Part shown: positions 23,701 to 30,674 of the stretch, piece after piece
How positions within the stretch are numbered: the first letter of the stretch is position 1
Layout: each line of letters starts with the position of its first letter
Assembly: GCA_050946195.1 (NCBI GenBank)
Contig: JBMNUI010000018.1
Location: forward strand, 1 to 31,392
DNA: 31,392 nt
Direction: 5' to 3'
From: UMGS1002 sp050946195
Lineage (GTDB): Bacteria; Bacillota; Clostridia; Oscillospirales; CAG-272
Notes under the pieces: generated by a model
What the model was told of the DNA's origin: nothing
Database searches by the model: none
What the model saw: only the letters and a program-made list of their open reading frames with translations
Made by a program: the position numbers and the translations under genes

Positions 23701-25206
23701 TCAGAATTCAAGGAGTTTGTTGATACCGTTAACATAAGCAAGTATGCTCGACTCGATAATATCCGTCGATACCCCCCGGCCGGTGGCCACCCGCTCGCCG
23801 GCTTTGAGCTTTACCGTCACCTCGCCGAGCGCGTCGTTCCCGCCGGTCACCGAATGAATGGTGTAACCCAGCAGTTCGTCGCAGAGGTTGCCGGTTATTT
23901 TGTCTATGGCGTTGTAGGCGGCGTTGATCGGCCCGTCGCCCAGCGACACCTCCTCTAATATCTCATCGTCTTTTTTCAGCCTGACCACACAGGTTGCCCG
24001 GGAGTTCTTGGCAGTATGGACATCGAAATATTCAAGCTCATAGGTCCGCCCCGAGCGGTCCTTGTTGTACACTATGGTCTCAATGTCGCTGTGGGTGATG
24101 ACCTTCTTCCGGTCGCAGATTTCTATAATTTTTTCGTAATATACATCGAGCTCCTCTTTTGTGAAGGAGTATCCCATTTCCTTCAGATATTCCTCAATGG
24201 CATGCCTGCCCGAGTGCTTGCCGAGCACAATCCTGTTCCGCGCCAAGCCGATATCCTCGGGGGACATGATTTCATAGGTGGTGCGCTCGGCCAACACCCC
24301 GTGCTGGTGTATCCCGGCCTCATGCGCGAAGGCATTTGCACCGACTATCGGCTTGTTTATTGCCGCGGTCTGCCCGATTATATTGTAAACCAGCTTGCTG
24401 GTGGGGCTTATCTGCTTTGTGTCGATGCCGGTATGGCAGCCGAAGTAGTTTCTTCTGGTCTTTATCGCCATGACCACCTCTTCGAGCGCCGCGTTGCCGG
24501 CGCGCTCGCCCAGCCCGTTGACGGTACACTCAACCTGAGATGCCCCCGCTTTGACCGCCGCCAGCGTATTGGCGGTCGCCATGCCGAGGTCGTTGTGGCA
24601 GTGCACCGATATTTCGGCCCTGTCGATATTCGGAACCTTCTCGCGCAGGTAGCGTATAATCCGGTCCATTTCCTCGGGGACGGCATAGCCTACCGTGTCG
24701 GGGATGTTTATGGTCGTCGCCCCGGCGGCAATGGCGGTCTCAACTACCTTTGCAAGGAATTTGGGGTCGCTGCGCATGGCGTCCTCGGCCGAGAACTCGA
24801 TATCCGAAAGATATTTCCTGGCATATGCGACCGCGGCCGCAACCCGCTCAAGCACCTCTTCGGGGGTCATTCTCAGCTTATACTGCATATGCACCGGCGA
24901 GGTGGCGATGAAGGTATGAATCCGCGGGGAAACCGCTCCCTTTACCGCCTCATAGGCCGCGTCGATATCCTTTTCGGTGGCACGGGCGAGCGAGGCTACC
25001 ACGCAGTTCTTGACCGTCTTGGCAATTTGCTCAACCGACTTGAAATCCCCGGGCGACGAGATGGCAAATCCCGCCTCAATCACGTCGACTTTCAGGACCT
25101 CAAGCTGTTTTGCAATCTCAAGTTTTTCCTCAAGATTCATACTACAGCCGGGGGCCTGCTCGCCGTCCCGCAGGGTGGTATCAAAAATCTTAATTCGTCT
25201 CTCCAT
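23701..25206 (-). CDS. leuA: 2-isopropylmalate synthase
   Basis: The protein has 501 residues from the ATG at 25206. An in-frame ATG four codons earlier (25218) is possible, but GGAG with a 6-nt spacing sits in front of the inner one, giving the usual MERRIKIFDTTLRDGEQ start. The TIM barrel carries DTTLRDGEQAPGCSM, ISVHCHNDLGMATANTLAA (metal His-X-His) and NGLGERAGNAALEEV. The C-terminal LeuA dimer/allosteric domain is present, with SLGDGPINAAYNAID and VTGGNDALGEV, so leucine feedback control is likely. It condenses 2-ketoisovalerate with acetyl-CoA, committing carbon to leucine. It follows ilvD by 86 bp; a GCCGCC/GGCGGC hairpin lies just upstream of the start. Confidence 0.96.
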   Translation of the reverse strand: MERRIKIFDTTLRDGEQAPGCSMNLEEKLEIAKQLEVLKVDVIEAGFAISSPGDFKSVEQIAKTVKNCVVASLARATEKDIDAAYEAVKGAVSPRIHTFIATSPVHMQYKLRMTPEEVLERVAAAVAYARKYLSDIEFSAEDAMRSDPKFLAKVVETAIAAGATTINIPDTVGYAVPEEMDRIIRYLREKVPNIDRAEISVHCHNDLGMATANTLAAVKAGASQVECTVNGLGERAGNAALEEVVMAIKTRRNYFGCHTGIDTKQISPTSKLVYNIIGQTAAINKPIVGANAFAHEAGIHQHGVLAERTTYEIMSPEDIGLARNRIVLGKHSGRHAIEEYLKEMGYSFTKEELDVYYEKIIEICDRKKVITHSDIETIVYNKDRSGRTYELEYFDVHTAKNSRATCVVRLKKDDEILEEVSLGDGPINAAYNAIDKITGNLCDELLGYTIHSVTGGNDALGEVTVKLKAGERVATGRGVSTDIIESSILAYVNGINKLLEF

Positions 25207-25292
25207 GATATTCTCCATGCCGCCTGTGGCGGCAATCTGATGTATTCCGGAACTGTCCGGTAAAGCCAGTTAATTTATTATAAGCATAATTG

Positions 25293-26984
25293 TTATTCGT
25301 AGTTAATGATTGCTCCCCTGTCGGCAGAGGATACATTCTTTGAGTACCTGAGAATGTAGCCCGAGAGCCCGGTTTTGACCTTTAGCCGGGTCTCTTTCTT
25401 GCGCCGGCGCAGCTCCTCTTCGGGCACTTCAAGGTTAATCGTGTAGGCGGGTATGTCGATTGAGATAATGTCGCCCTCCCTGACATATGCGATAGGGCCG
25501 CCGCGCGAGGCTTCGGGTGAGATATGGCCGATAGCCGCGCCGCGGGTGGCGCCCGAGAAGCGCCCGTCGGTAATCAGCGCGACGTCCTTGTCAAGCCCCA
25601 TGCCGGCAATCGCCGAGGTGGGACCTAACATCTCGCGCATACCCGGGCCGCCCGCCGGCCCTTCGTAGCGGATGACGACCACGTCACCCTTGTTTATTCT
25701 GCCGCCGTAAATGGCCTCGATTGCCTCCTCCTCGCCGTCAAATACCCGGGCGGGACCGCGGTGTACCAGCATCTCGGGGGCGACGGCGCTGCGCTTGACC
25801 ACCCCGCCGTCGGGCGCGAGCGAGCCGAAGAGGATTGCAAGTCCGCCGGTCTTGGAGTAGGGATTATCAACCGGCCTGATAACCGTGTTGCCAATTACCG
25901 GCAGCCTGTATGCCCGATTTTTTATGTTCTCGCCCATAGTCATGCCGGTAATGCTCAGAACATCGGGGTCATAAAGTCCGGCGTCAATAAGCCTTTCAAT
26001 CACCTTATACACGCCGCCTGCGTTGTACAGATCCTGCATGTGGTGCGGCCCGGCGGGGGCAAGCCGGCAGAGATTCGGAGTTGACTCGCTGACCTCGTTT
26101 ATGGTTTTGAGGCTAAACCTCACACCCGCCTCGTTTGCTATTGCCAGCAGGTGCAGCACCGAGTTGGTCGAGCAGCCGAGCGCCATGTCGACGGCCAGCG
26201 CGTTCATAAAGGCTTTTTCGGTAAGGATATCACGAGGTCTTATGCCGAGCTTCAAAGTCTGCATAACCTGCTCGCCGGCAGCCTTGGCAAGCATTGTGCG
26301 CTTTGAGAACACCGCCGGGATTGTTCCGTTGCCCGACAGCGCCATTCCGAGCGCTTCGGTGAGGCAGTTCATTGAATTTGCAGTGAACATGCCCGAGCAG
26401 GAACCGCAGCCCGGGCAGCAGGAATCCTCGATTGCCGCAAGCCCTGCCTCGTCAATGGTGCCGTTCTTAAATGCCCCGACCGCCTCAAAGGCGCTGTTCA
26501 GGTCGAGCGGCCTGCCGACAGCGTCCCTAAGCGAGAGCATCGGTCCGCCCGAGACAAAGACCGAGGGGATATTGAGCCGCGCCGCCGCCATGAGCATGGC
26601 GGGGACAATTTTATCGCAGTTCGGCACGAATACCAGCGCGTCAAAGCAATGCGCACGCACCATGCACTCGATGCTGTCGGCGATAACCTCACGTGAGGAA
26701 AGCGAGTACTTCATGCCCTCATGCCCCATGGCAATTCCGTCGCAGACGCCTATGACATTGAACTCCACGGGCGTGCCTCCGGCGGCGAGAATCCCGTCGT
26801 GTACCGCCGCCGCAATACTCCTCAGATGAATATGCCCCGGTACAATCTCGCTGAACGAGTTGACTATGCCTACCAGCGGCTTTTTGAGCTGGCTGTCGGT
26901 ATATCCCATCGCCTTGAACAGCGACCGCTGGGGCGACCTCTCAACGCCTGATTTTACTTTATCGCTTGTCATTGCCGATACCAT
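25293..26984 (-). CDS. ilvD: Dihydroxy-acid dehydratase
   Basis: The protein has about 563 residues from the ATG at 26984, chosen because AAAGGATTA directly precedes it; other in-frame Mets lie 4 codons upstream and 4 downstream. It has CDGIAMGHEGMKYSL, PNCDKIVPAMLMA, CCPGCGSCSGMFTANSMNCLTEALG, GCSTNSVLHLLA and YEGPAGGPGMREML, covering the Fe-S cysteines and the substrate site. It dehydrates 2,3-dihydroxy-3-methyl(iso)valerate to the 2-keto acids of valine, leucine and isoleucine. It lies between ilvC and leuA in the operon, 81 bp after ilvC. Confidence 0.97.
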   Translation of the reverse strand: MVSAMTSDKVKSGVERSPQRSLFKAMGYTDSQLKKPLVGIVNSFSEIVPGHIHLRSIAAAVHDGILAAGGTPVEFNVIGVCDGIAMGHEGMKYSLSSREVIADSIECMVRAHCFDALVFVPNCDKIVPAMLMAAARLNIPSVFVSGGPMLSLRDAVGRPLDLNSAFEAVGAFKNGTIDEAGLAAIEDSCCPGCGSCSGMFTANSMNCLTEALGMALSGNGTIPAVFSKRTMLAKAAGEQVMQTLKLGIRPRDILTEKAFMNALAVDMALGCSTNSVLHLLAIANEAGVRFSLKTINEVSESTPNLCRLAPAGPHHMQDLYNAGGVYKVIERLIDAGLYDPDVLSITGMTMGENIKNRAYRLPVIGNTVIRPVDNPYSKTGGLAILFGSLAPDGGVVKRSAVAPEMLVHRGPARVFDGEEEAIEAIYGGRINKGDVVVIRYEGPAGGPGMREMLGPTSAIAGMGLDKDVALITDGRFSGATRGAAIGHISPEASRGGPIAYVREGDIISIDIPAYTINLEVPEEELRRRKKETRLKVKTGLSGYILRYSKNVSSADRGAIINYE

Positions 26985-27065
26985 TAATCCTTTCAAACAA
27001 AGTCTTACCGATCTCTGTCCGGCTCGCCTTCCCGACGCATTTTCCGCACCGACAGACGGTTTATT

Positions 27066-28055
27066 TTACTTGTTCCAGTTCATCATCGCGCGAAGTTCTG
27101 CGCCGACCTTCTCGGAGAGATGCTCCTTCTCCATCCTGCGCATGGCAAGGAATGAAGGACGGTTTGCCTGATTCTCAAGTATCCACTTGGTGGCAAAAGT
27201 GCCGTCCTGGATTTCGGCGAGAACCTTCTTCATCTCTTTTCTGGTTTCCTCGGTGATAATCCGCTTGCCGACTGTGTAATCTCCGTACTCGGCGGTGTCG
27301 GAAATCGAGGATCTCATGAAGGAAATGCCCTTTGAGACAACAAGGTCGATTATCAGCTTCATCTCATGGATGCACTCAAAATAAGCGCTCTCGGGCTGAT
27401 ATCCGGCCTCGACCAGCGTGTCGAATCCGGCCTTCATCAGGGCGACCACGCCGCCGCAGAGGACGCACTGCTCGCCGAACAGGTCGGTTTCGGTCTCTTC
27501 CTTGAAGGTGGTCTCAAGTATGCCGGCGCGGGCGCCTCCGATGCCCGCCGCATAGGCCAGCGCGATTTCCTTGGCATTGCCGGTGTAGTCCTGATGAACT
27601 GCAATAAGGCAGGGCACTCCCTTGCCCTCCTGATACTGGCTTCTGACCGTGTGCCCGGGACCCTTGGGGGCAATCATGATGACGTTGACATGCTCGGGCG
27701 GGACAATCTGGTTGTAGTGAATGTTAAAGCCGTGGGCAAACGCAAGGGTGGCTCCGGGCTTGAGATTCGGCTTAATCTCGCTCTTGTAGAGCGCAGCCTG
27801 CTTTTCGTCGTTGACCAGAATCATTATAATGTCGGACGCCTTGGTGGCCTCGCCGGAATTGAGCACCGTAAAGCCGTCTTCCTTGGCCTTCACCGCCGAC
27901 TTTGAGCCCTCGTATAGTCCGATAATGACATTGACTCCGCTGTCGCGCAGGTTCTGCGCGTGCGCGTGTCCCTGACTTCCGTAACCGATGACGGCAACCG
28001 TCTTGCCTGACAGCACCTTCAGGTCGCAGTCTTTTTCATAATACATTTTAGCCAT
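27066..28055 (-). CDS. ilvC: Ketol-acid reductoisomerase (class I)
   Basis: The 329-residue protein is the short class I form. The Rossmann motif GYGSQGHAHAQNLRDSG is near residue 24, followed by IMIAPKGPGHTVRSQYQEGKGVPCLIAVHQD and the Mg-binding DLFGEQCVLCGG with the downstream Glu in YFECIHEMKLIIDL. The loop after GYGSQGHA... (VNVIIGLYEGSKS) contains residues that decide NADPH versus NADH use; I do not assign the preference. It converts acetolactate or acetohydroxybutyrate to the dihydroxy acid. AAAGGAGAT lies about 7 nt before the ATG. It follows ilvN by 29 bp. Confidence 0.97.
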   Translation of the reverse strand: MAKMYYEKDCDLKVLSGKTVAVIGYGSQGHAHAQNLRDSGVNVIIGLYEGSKSAVKAKEDGFTVLNSGEATKASDIIMILVNDEKQAALYKSEIKPNLKPGATLAFAHGFNIHYNQIVPPEHVNVIMIAPKGPGHTVRSQYQEGKGVPCLIAVHQDYTGNAKEIALAYAAGIGGARAGILETTFKEETETDLFGEQCVLCGGVVALMKAGFDTLVEAGYQPESAYFECIHEMKLIIDLVVSKGISFMRSSISDTAEYGDYTVGKRIITEETRKEMKKVLAEIQDGTFATKWILENQANRPSFLAMRRMEKEHLSEKVGAELRAMMNWNK

Positions 28056-28084
28056 TGCAGTATCTCCTTTTTTATATTAAAAAA

Positions 28085-28588
28085 TTAGTTTCCCAGATTC
28101 TGCAGTCCGCGGTTTACCGCCAGCGCCCCCGCACGGCACATCTCGACAATCATGTCTTTTTGCTTTGCAAACTCGATAAATGCGCTGAGCTTTGAGGGCT
28201 CTCCGGTAATCTCGATAATCATGGAATCGGCGTTGAAGTCAACCACTTTCCCGCGGAAAACATTGACCGCTTCGGTAATCTCGGGTCTGGTTGAAGGCGT
28301 CACCCTGAGCTTTATCAGAAGGTGCTCCCGCAGCACCGTCCTGTCGGGGTCCATAAGCTCGACCTTTTTGACGTCATGCAGTTTCCGAAGCTGCTTTACT
28401 ATCTGGTTTTTGACATTATCGTCGCCTCTGGCGATAATTGTCATCCGGGAGTACTCGGGGTTTTCTGTTTCGCTGACGTTCAGGCTGTCAATATTGTATC
28501 CCCTGCGCGAAAACAACCCCGACACCCTGGTCAGCACGCCGAAGTGGTTGGATACTATAACGCCTAATATAAACTGCTCCTTCTGCAT
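28085..28588 (-). CDS. ilvN: Acetolactate synthase small (regulatory) subunit
   Basis: The 167-residue protein has an N-terminal ACT domain with VSNHFGVLTRVSGLFSRRGYNIDSLNVSETENPEYSRMTI, the valine-binding fold, followed by the second domain containing RELLIKLRVTPSTRPEITEAVNVFRGKVVDF-type sequence and TGEPSKLSAFIEF. It activates the IlvB subunit and gives feedback inhibition by valine. GGGAGG precedes the ATG with suitable spacing. It starts 15 bp after the ilvB stop, so both subunits are co-translated from the same message. Also annotated as ilvH in many genomes. Confidence 0.96.
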   Translation of the reverse strand: MQKEQFILGVIVSNHFGVLTRVSGLFSRRGYNIDSLNVSETENPEYSRMTIIARGDDNVKNQIVKQLRKLHDVKKVELMDPDRTVLREHLLIKLRVTPSTRPEITEAVNVFRGKVVDFNADSMIIEITGEPSKLSAFIEFAKQKDMIVEMCRAGALAVNRGLQNLGN

Positions 28589-28603
28589 TTTAAGTCCTCC
28601 CTG

Positions 28604-30265
28604 CTATTTGACAATTATGTCGTCAATCGACCCGCCGGCCGGAATCATCGGCAGCACGTTCTCGTCGGTATCTATCCTGCAGTCGATCACAAACGGCCTA
28701 TCTGCCGCAAATGCAGCTTCAAGCGCCCTGTCAAGCTCGGCCGCCGTCCTGGCCCTTGCTCCCCCGGCCCCGAAGGCTTCGGCAAGTTTTACGAAATCGG
28801 TTTTTCTGTTCAGCGTCGAGTTGGAATAGCGCTGCCCGTAAAAGAGCTTCTGCCACTGTCTGACCATTCCGAGCACGCCGTTGTTCATTATGATTATAAC
28901 AATCGGCAGGTTGTTCGACACGGCGGTCGCAAGTTCGGTGAGGTTCATGCCGAAGCTCCCGTCGCCGGTGAAGAGCACCGTCTTCGCCCCGCCTCTGGCA
29001 AAGCAGCCGCCGACAGCGGCGCCCAGCCCGAAGCCCATTGTTCCGAGCCCACCGGAGGTCAGCAGGGTGCGCGGCTTTTTAAACCTGTAATACTGCGCCA
29101 CCCACATCTGGTGCTGGCCGACATCGGTCGCGATTATGGTATCCTCATTCGTGTAACGCTGAACCTTCTCGATTATGACCTTGGGGTGCATTTCCTTGCC
29201 CTTCGGATAGAAGGAGATTTCATCCTCTATCATTTTGGCAACCTCGGCTCTCCACTCGGGCCGACTGGCAGGGCTCAGCTTTGCGTTTATCCTTTTAAGT
29301 ATCTCCCCGACATCCCCGACAAGTCCGATATTTGTCGGGATGTTTTTATCGATTTCCGCCGCGTCGATATCTATGTGAATGAACCTGGCGTTCTGCGTGT
29401 ATCTTGACTTGTCGCCGGTGGCGCGGTCCGAGAAGCGGACCCCGACTCCGATTATCAGGTCGGCCTCGGACTTTGCCTTGGTCGAGGCGTACCTGCCGTG
29501 CATTCCCGCCATCCCGAGGCAATACTCGCAATCGCTCGACACCGCCGAGAGTCCCATCATGCTAAAACCGACTGCCGCATCGATAAGCTCGGCAAGCTTC
29601 TTTACCTCCTCGCCGGCGCCCGAGGTGACAACCCCGCCGCCGCAGTAGATATAGGGTTTTTTTGATTTTTCGATGAGCTCAACTGCCCGGTCTATATCTT
29701 CCTCGTCGGGTTTGGGAGTGCTGAACTTCTGAATCGGACCGCCCGGCGTGTATTCGCACTCGGCTATCTGAATGTCCTTCGGTATATCAATGAGCACCGG
29801 CCCCGGCCGGCCCGACTGGGCGATTGTAAAGGCCTCCCTGATAATCCCTGCAAGGTCTCTGACGTCTTTTACAATATAGTTGTGCTTGGTTATCGGCATC
29901 GTGACGCCCATGATGTCGACTTCCTGAAAGCTGTCCTTACCGAGCAGCGGCAGGGACACGTTCCCGGTGATGGCGACAAGCGGCGAGGAATCAAGATATG
30001 CGGTTGCAATTCCGGTAACAAGATTTGTAGCCCCCGGCCCGGAGGTGGCGATCACAACTCCCACCTTTCCCGAAGCGCGGGCATAGCCGTCGGCGGCGTG
30101 CGCCGCGCCTTGCTCGTGGGCCGAGATGACATGGCGGATGCGGTCACCCGACTTGTACAGCTCGTCATAAATGTTGAGCACGGCACCGCCCGGGTAGCCG
30201 AACACGCGGTCGCACCCCAGCTCGATCAATGTCTCAACTATTATCTGTGCTCCGTTCATCTTCAT
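28604..30265 (-). CDS. ilvB: Acetolactate synthase large (catalytic) subunit
   Basis: The 553-residue ThDP enzyme has the catalytic Glu in ISAHEQGAAHAADGYARASG (about residue 47), GPGATNLVTGIATAYLDSSP, and the ThDP/Mg motif GDGSFGMNLTELATAVSNNLPIVIIIMNN. The family's VRQWQ appears in LGMVRQWQKLFYGQRYS, where the Trp is the residue typical for acetohydroxyacid synthases. It condenses two pyruvates, or pyruvate and 2-oxobutyrate, at the entry of Val/Leu/Ile synthesis. The ATG at 30265 has no close Shine-Dalgarno, but overlaps the stop of a five-codon ORF that does (see 30262-30279). It is the first structural gene behind the attenuator leader. Confidence 0.97.
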   Translation of the reverse strand: MKMNGAQIIVETLIELGCDRVFGYPGGAVLNIYDELYKSGDRIRHVISAHEQGAAHAADGYARASGKVGVVIATSGPGATNLVTGIATAYLDSSPLVAITGNVSLPLLGKDSFQEVDIMGVTMPITKHNYIVKDVRDLAGIIREAFTIAQSGRPGPVLIDIPKDIQIAECEYTPGGPIQKFSTPKPDEEDIDRAVELIEKSKKPYIYCGGGVVTSGAGEEVKKLAELIDAAVGFSMMGLSAVSSDCEYCLGMAGMHGRYASTKAKSEADLIIGVGVRFSDRATGDKSRYTQNARFIHIDIDAAEIDKNIPTNIGLVGDVGEILKRINAKLSPASRPEWRAEVAKMIEDEISFYPKGKEMHPKVIIEKVQRYTNEDTIIATDVGQHQMWVAQYYRFKKPRTLLTSGGLGTMGFGLGAAVGGCFARGGAKTVLFTGDGSFGMNLTELATAVSNNLPIVIIIMNNGVLGMVRQWQKLFYGQRYSNSTLNRKTDFVKLAEAFGAGGARARTAAELDRALEAAFAADRPFVIDCRIDTDENVLPMIPAGGSIDDIIVK

Positions 30266-30279
30266 GCCGTTTCTTTCAT
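30262..30279 (-). CDS. Five-codon mini-ORF (MKETA) overlapping the ilvB start
   Basis: On the minus strand AAAGGAAAG is followed directly by ATG AAA GAA ACG GCA TGA. The TGA shares bases with the ilvB ATG (ATGA). Ribosomes could start here and re-initiate at ilvB, whose own start is about 17 nt from this ribosome site. Whether it is translated cannot be seen from sequence. Confidence 0.4.
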   Translation of the reverse strand: MKETA

Positions 30280-30299
30280 CTTTCCTTTGCTGTAGTTAT

Positions 30300-30338
30300 T
30301 AAAAAAATCTTGCAATACATTGTGTGTATTGCAAGATT
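30300..30338 (-). terminator. Attenuator terminator of the ilv-leu operon
   Basis: A perfect 13-bp stem, arms AATCTTGCAATAC and GTATTGCAAGATT (30326-30338 with 30306-30318), encloses a 7-nt loop and is followed by a T-run (A-run 30301-30307 on the plus strand). It lies between the leader ORF and ilvB, about 35 bp before the ilvB ATG, so it would stop the transcript before the structural genes unless prevented. Confidence 0.9.
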
Positions 30339-30414
30339 CAATGTTATCTATTCGGTTCAGTTCAGTTTGGGTTTGCTGAAACCCTCACTAGATAACAATG
30401 CTCTGGCATACACA
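30323..30414 (-). promoter_or_regulatory. Candidate antiterminator of the ilv-leu attenuator
   Basis: Segment 2, TGTGTATGCCAGA (30402-30414, codons 30-34 of the leader ORF), can pair with segment 3, TCTTGCAATACACA (30323-30336), which is the 5' arm and loop of the terminator: 12 base pairs, one bulged base and one mismatch. Forming it blocks the terminator. Segment 2 also touches a preceding hairpin, whose perfect arms CTATTATTGCC/GGCAATAATAG (30469-30479 with 30416-30426) hold the control codons in its loop. A further hairpin, GTTATCTA/TAGATAAC around GGGTTT/AAACCC (30343-30396), lies between segments 2 and 3 and would stack them together. Confidence 0.65.
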
Positions 30415-30501
30415 ACTATTATTGCCCGCGACAATAAGTACCCGTAGTACGAGTACGAGTACTAGTATGGCAATAATAGCTGCAAACGCGAAGAACATCA
30501 T
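30388..30501 (-). CDS. Branched-chain amino-acid leader peptide (attenuation)
   Basis: A 37-codon ORF starts at ATG 30501 (or the adjacent ATG at 30498, which has better spacing to GAGGAG at 30505-30510) and ends at TAG 30388-30390. Eighteen of 37 residues are Ile, Leu or Val. Residues 12-24 read ILVLVLVLRVLIV, twelve of thirteen being branched-chain. This is the composition expected of an ilv leader peptide whose translation rate senses charged tRNA-Ile, -Leu and -Val. It lies between a TTGACA promoter and an intrinsic terminator that precedes ilvB. A small hydrophobic membrane peptide is an alternative reading, but the surrounding antiterminator and terminator favour attenuation. The E. coli IlvL peptide has the same logic but no recognisable sequence identity. 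Confidence 0.87.
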   Translation of the reverse strand: MMFFAFAAIIAILVLVLVLRVLIVAGNNSCVCQSIVI

Positions 30502-30532
30502 TATCTCCTCGGGCAGTAAAACGATTTTTTAC

Positions 30533-30561
30533 AGTTTAACATAATAATTGTTTCATGTCAA
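30533..30561 (-). promoter_or_regulatory. Promoter of the ilv-leu operon
   Basis: Minus strand: perfect -35 TTGACA (30556-30561), 17-nt spacer, -10 TAAACT (30533-30538, 4 of 6). Predicted transcription starts about 20 nt ahead of the leader peptide start, leaving room only for its ribosome site. No T-box (no AGGGTGGNACC element) is seen downstream. Confidence 0.7.
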
Positions 30562-30674
30562 TTGTATAATATCACGATATTAGACTATGCAAGAGAAGTT
30601 TTTTTGTTCATAAGATGACACTGGCGTCGGAAACTCACCCGAAATCCCGAAAAATATCGGGGTGCCGAGCGCGC

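Noticed and set aside
24016..25263. Long plus-strand open frame (415 codons) opposite leuA, with similar long frames opposite leuB (19149-20570) and leuC (20863-21936)
   Set aside because: They mirror codon structure of well-recognised genes in a GC-rich genome, lack family motifs and have no sensible start signals.
30266..30561. T-box riboswitch or CodY box as the regulator of the ilv-leu operon
   Set aside because: No AGGGTGGNACC T-box sequence, no specifier-loop arrangement and no AATTTTCNGAAAATT-like site found by eye; the short leader is fully accounted for by the peptide attenuator.
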